Source: Bradyrhizobium sp. | GTDB taxonomy: Bacteria > Pseudomonadota > Alphaproteobacteria > Rhizobiales > Xanthobacteraceae | Assembly (NCBI GenBank): GCA_028290305.1 | Contig: JAQGKC010000345.1 | Coordinates: forward strand, 1 to 8,871 | Direction of reading: 5' to 3' | DNA: 8,871 nt | In this document: one piece after another, positions 6,313 to 8,871 of the stretch | How positions within the stretch are numbered: the stretch's first letter is position 1 | Layout: each line of letters starts with the position of its first letter | Program-made: the position numbers and the translations under genes | Notes under the pieces: generated by a model | What the model saw: the letters and a program-made list of their open reading frames with translations, nothing else | Told to the model about the DNA's origin: nothing | Databases searched by the model: none

Positions 6313-6341
6313 CTGTCGGATTTCGCCGACGGATTTTTATT
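6313..6341 (+). terminator. Probable Rho-independent terminator
   Basis: CTGTCGG and CCGACGG pair as a seven-base-pair stem with one G-T wobble around ATTTCG, followed by ATTTTTATT. It starts seven bases after the stop codon of the truncated Rhs-type ORF, a normal place for a terminator. Confidence 0.5.
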
Positions 6342-6599
6342 CAACGAAAGACCGCGAGCGGAGCACTGCTGCGATCGACTGGTTCGTCGAATTCGACGGG
6401 ACGCGCTGCGAGTTAACGCCGGCCCACCAAAGAATTTCACACACTCTCGCTTCTCTTGGGCTCAACTACAGGTTGCAATAAGATTGTTTTGCTCAGTGAC
6501 TGATCGACAACCAACGAGAAGCGCATGGCGGCCGTGAGTAACTCCTCAATCGCACGATTGCAGCGCCTGATCGCACGCCATCGAAGCAGGCGGCGAAGG
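6342..6599. other. Stretch before the peptide synthetase remnant
   Basis: No recognisable gene. The frame that becomes the Cy domain is open from an ATG at 6525, but its first 30 residues (Arg/Ser-rich) do not resemble a condensation domain. The front half of the Cy domain, which would carry the DxxxxDxxS motif, is not found in any plus-strand frame here. Confidence 0.4.
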
Positions 6600-8006
6600 G
6601 AAAACGGGTTACGTCTGCGGCAAGCCACGCGATATTGGTCGGAGCGATGTTCGCACTTACCGTCGGCCCCGCAGCTCCCGCTCGCCATCTCAGCGAATAC
6701 GCTCGCGATACGATCCCCGCGAATGACGGCGCGCTGGCATCAGTTATCGTCGATCCGATGGACCGCGCTTCGCCGGCGCTGCGCGGAAGCGGGCCTCACA
6801 CCCTCATGCGTCCTTGGCGCCGCATACGCTGAGGTTCTGGCGCGATGGTCAGCTAGTCCGCAAATGACGTTGAATCTCGCTCAGGCTCGCCGCTCCGACC
6901 AACATCCGTCGGTCCCCGGGATGATCGGGGAGTTCACCAACACCATTCTGCTGGGCCTCGATTGGTCGCAAGGCGCGACGTTCGTCGACCGGGCTTTGAA
7001 TTTCGCCGAGCGGCTGTGGGCCGACATCGCTTACTCGGACGTCAGCGGCGTTCGCGTCTTGCGCGAAATGGCACGCGCGGCTCGGGGACCGGTGGTCATG
7101 CCCGTAGTCCTCACATGCGCGCTGGAGGACATGCAGGCGCCGTCGCGCTGGGCCGGTGATCTCGTCCACATGATCTGCGAAACCTCGCAGGTTTGTCTGG
7201 ATAACATTATCACCGGACTCGGCGATGCTCCGATCCTGCTTTGGAATTCGGTGGACGAATACTTCGCGCCCGGCGTCGTCGAGGATATGTTCTGTGCCTA
7301 CTGCGATTTGCTCGGCCGACTCGCCGATGACGCAGGCGCTTGGACCGAAGAGCATCCTGTCAAGTTGCCGTCGCGCATGCGTCAAGCGCGAGAGCATGCA
7401 AACGCGACGCGCATGGTCGTGGACAAAGGCTCGCTCGTCCATACGCTCGCTCGACAGCATCTGCGCGAGCGGCCCGATCGGCCCGCGCTGATCAGCGAAC
7501 ACATGACGCTCACTTACGGCGAACTATTTGGCGCTGCAGCTAAGCTGGGCGAACTACTCCGCAGCAAAGGCCAAGAACGGGACGTTTTGGTGGCCATCGT
7601 CATTGAAAAGGATGGGAACAGATCCTATCGGCGCTCGCGATCCAGGAGGCCGGTGCGGCCTACCTCCCGATCGATCCGTCATGGCCAACAGAGCGTGTGC
7701 ACTGGCTGTTGAAGAACGCCCGGGTGAACACCGTACTTACGCCTTGGGAATCAGATTTGGCACGTCCTCGACGAAGGGCTTGACGATAAACCCGACGGGG
7801 TTGCCGGGCATCTTTATATCGGTGGGCTGGCCTTGGCGCGTGGCTATTGGGAGGATGCGGCAAAGACTCGCGCCAGCTTCATAGTCCATCCATCGACCGG
7901 CGAGCGGTTGCGCCGGACTGGCGATCTCGGTCGATACATGGGTGACGCCACTATCGAATTTCTGGGTCGGCAGGAGGGTAAGCACTCCGCAGCCGATGGG
8001 CTGTGA
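6600..8006 (+). pseudogene. Nonribosomal peptide synthetase remnant: Cy domain plus broken adenylation domain
   Basis: In the frame open since 6525, the rear of a heterocyclization (Cy) domain is clear: YWSERCSHLPSAPQLPLA, GLTPSCVLGAAYAEVLARW, SASPQMTLNL, MIGEFTNTILLGLD, GVRVLREMAR, MPVVLTCALED, then SQVCLDN and LLWNSVDEYF. The last two correspond to the Cy-specific TPQVxLDH and WDxVxxxFP patterns. Such domains make thiazoline or oxazoline rings from Cys, Ser or Thr in siderophores and related peptides. From about 7431 an adenylation domain begins (LTYGEL, then VLVAIVIEKD). A one-base deletion near 7611 shifts the frame to WEQILSALAIQEAGAAYLPI and DPSWPTERVHWLL. The core with the substrate pocket is deleted near 7740. 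The rear returns in the first frame from 7752 (GHLYIGGLALARGYW, GERLRRTGDLGRY, FLGRQEG) and ends at 8006. The carrier domain is missing; it is non-functional. Confidence 0.85.
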
Positions 8007-8127
8007 CTGTTTGAATGCGGTAGTGCTCGCTGACTCGGACCGCGCGTGCCGCCCTGGCGCAAGTGGACCGATGCTTGCTGAATAAGGACGTAGATGGAGC
8101 GTCGTTCGTTATTACTGCCGGGGGTTC

Positions 8128-8358
8128 ATGTACGACAATGCGGTTAGCCATCTGATCGAGGAGTGTCACTCCACTCGCTGTTGGAACGACCTGGAGCGGT
8201 TGATGTCGCAGCTGCGGGAGCTGCTGCCGCACCGTTACTTCGGCTGCGCCGAAGTCCGACCTGCCTCGCACATAGGCGGGCCAGCTTCCCGCCCGAAGCG
8301 CCGCCAGACTGTCCAAGGGAATTTGTTCCTTTACTGGCGCAAAAACTTCTTGTCTTGA
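8128..8358 (+). pseudogene. Possible LuxR-type regulator, N-terminal fragment
   Basis: The ORF begins MYDNAVSHLIEECHSTRCWN and continues DLERLMSQLRELLPHRYFGC. The pattern of a helix with DLxxLxxxLRxLLPHxxFxC resembles the beginning of the ligand-binding or GAF-like domain of some LuxR-family regulators (EpsA-like group), as I remember them. At about 8285 the likely reading changes frame, since the other frame reads ASFPPEAPPDCPREFVPLLA up to a stop at 8364-8366. No DNA-binding helix-turn-helix of the LuxR type follows, so it would be an N-terminal stump of 50-80 residues. The GGGGG at 8119-8123 before the ATG is a weak start signal. The assignment is tentative; the piece could be any small hypothetical gene. 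Confidence 0.35.
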
Positions 8359-8383
8359 AAGCTTGAGAGTTCAGCCGGATAGT
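8355..8383 (+). promoter_or_regulatory. Candidate sigma-70 type promoter of the terminal two-gene unit
   Basis: TTGAAA (8355-8360) and GATAGT (8378-8383) are separated by 17 bases, matching five of six and four of six positions of the -35 and -10 consensus. A start near 8390 would leave a leader of about 30 bases before the gene at 8421. There is no experimental support. Confidence 0.35.
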
Positions 8384-8408
8384 GGCCTCAGGTAGGGGAT
8401 GTCATTCC

Positions 8409-8414
8409 AGGAGG
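8409..8414 (+). promoter_or_regulatory. Strong Shine-Dalgarno of the 73-aa gene
   Basis: A full AGGAGG lies six bases before the ATG at 8421. An additional in-frame ATG at 8415 touches the site directly and is therefore too close to be the start. Confidence 0.65.
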
Positions 8415-8420
8415 ATGATC

Positions 8421-8642
8421 ATGGCCGTCCAAACCATTATGGACACCACCGGCGATAGCCGCCACACTTTCAACCCGGAGGACTTACAAGAGCTGGCCAG
8501 GGCAGAGCAGCGATTCAAGGAGCTGACTAATCACGGCTTTACCGCTGCTGTTCGGACGGGCCCCGGTGAGGTCTCGCGCATCAAATCCTTCGACCCGACG
8601 GCAGAGGAGACCCTCTTTTTCCCACGCCTCGTCGGTGGTTAG
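8421..8642 (+). CDS. Small conserved-looking hypothetical protein ending in Gly-Gly (73 aa)
   Basis: The protein starts MAVQTIMDTTGDSRHTFNPE and has a central acidic-basic helix (LQELARAEQRFKELTNHGF, about residues 22-40). A segment AAVRTGPGEVSRIKSFDPTA follows, and it ends EETLFFPRLVGG. The start is fixed by a full AGGAGG at ideal distance. The compact composition, intact frame and strong signal contrast with the broken genes around it, so it is likely expressed. I recall similar short proteins with a SFDPTAxETLFxPRLxGG ending in rhizobial genomes, but know no function. The helix-containing body and the flexible GG end are reminiscent of ubiquitin-like modifiers; no beta-grasp fold can be claimed from sequence alone. 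The next gene begins 14 bases downstream, so the two are probably co-transcribed. Confidence 0.75.
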   Translation: MAVQTIMDTTGDSRHTFNPEDLQELARAEQRFKELTNHGFTAAVRTGPGEVSRIKSFDPTAEETLFFPRLVGG

Positions 8643-8656
8643 CAGGTGTTTGGATC

Positions 8657-8871
8657 ATGTTCGGCTTTCGATCTCATTCACCCGACGGGCGATCCCGCCG
8701 GAAGGCAGCGAGGGTGCTCTTCATCATGCATGGTGCAGAGCGCACGCCGGAGGGGCGGTCTTTGCTGCTGCTACGGCAGTGGCTTTCGCCGGTGCAGCAC
8801 GAGCAATTTTTAAGAAAAGGCTACTTCGAGGTCGTGGGGAACGAGACCGGTAAACGGTACAGGATCTATCC
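8657..8871 (+). CDS. Hypothetical protein, N-terminal part (cut by the window edge)
   Basis: The frame from the ATG at 8657 stays open to the edge (71 codons). It begins MFGFRSHSPDGRSRRKAARV and continues with RTPEGRSLLLLRQWLSPVQ, then HEQFLRKGYFEVVGNETGKR followed by YRIY. The block LLRxWLSPxQxxQFxxxGYFEVVGxxTGxRYRI occurs, as far as I remember, in uncharacterised proteins of rhizobia; the Gly-rich GNETGKRYRI part looks like a beta-hairpin. A weak AGGTG at 8644-8648 lies eight bases upstream. The start follows the stop of the 73-residue gene by 14 bases, suggesting one operon and linked function. No enzymatic motif is visible in this part. A longer C-terminal domain is expected beyond the window. 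Confidence 0.65.
   Translation, partial: MFGFRSHSPDGRSRRKAARVLFIMHGAERTPEGRSLLLLRQWLSPVQHEQFLRKGYFEVVGNETGKRYRIY

Noticed and set aside
6310..6330. GGCTCTGTCGG as a possible IS6-family terminal repeat
   Set aside because: Similarity to the IS6 end is limited to the first eight bases, and the segment is better explained as a terminator hairpin.
6849..7502. A 217-codon minus-strand open frame
   Set aside because: It is antisense to the well-matched Cy domain and shows no family motif.
1..8871. CRISPR array, tRNA or rRNA genes
   Set aside because: No regularly spaced direct repeats, no cloverleaf-like segment with a TTCRANYC arm, and no rRNA sequence were seen on reading both strands.

Overview
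The window reads as a decayed, recombined accessory region of an alphaproteobacterium, most likely of the Rhizobiales. The cytochrome bd, Rhs-like and small hypothetical proteins resemble Bradyrhizobium versions as I remember them. No database search was possible, so this is recognition by eye. Coding GC is high, and most genes are truncated, frameshifted or joined abruptly to unrelated pieces. I recognised no rRNA, tRNA or CRISPR.

Left part (1-1584): the minus strand carries the C-terminal part of cytochrome bd subunit II (cydB) joined by a deletion to the middle and rear of subunit I (cydA). A ~78-bp chip of a short-chain dehydrogenase gene follows on the plus strand, then the N-terminal third of an IS1634-family transposase on the minus strand. 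Each segment ends sharply where the next begins.

Middle (1585-4595): a poorly coding stretch with one small ORF is followed by a complete IS630-family element (2073-3360, TA-flanked, with imperfect inverted repeats). Its transposase keeps all three catalytic acidic residues, but its C-terminus is altered by two small tandem duplications. Beyond it lie an IS66-like transposase tail, a short minus-strand ORF with a good ribosome-binding site and a premature stop, and two hairpins.

Right-middle (4596-6341): the N-terminus of a conjugative relaxase (DUF3363 type, a sign of an integrative conjugative element) runs into pieces of a large Rhs/YD-type surface protein. The two Rhs pieces are in reverse order: a segment that normally follows the N-terminal region lies upstream of it. 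The second piece is an open 295-codon ORF with a signal-like hydrophobic segment and a terminator-like hairpin just after its stop.

Right part (6342-8871): remains of a nonribosomal peptide synthetase module, namely a heterocyclization (Cy) domain joined to an adenylation domain with a 1-bp frameshift and a large internal deletion. A possible LuxR-type regulator N-terminus follows. The window ends with two intact-looking small genes in an apparent operon, behind a plausible promoter and a strong Shine-Dalgarno. The first ends in Gly-Gly; the second runs off the edge.

The genes do not form one pathway. The functional content is probably the IS630 transposase and the terminal two-gene unit; the rest is mainly a record of insertion, deletion and rearrangement.
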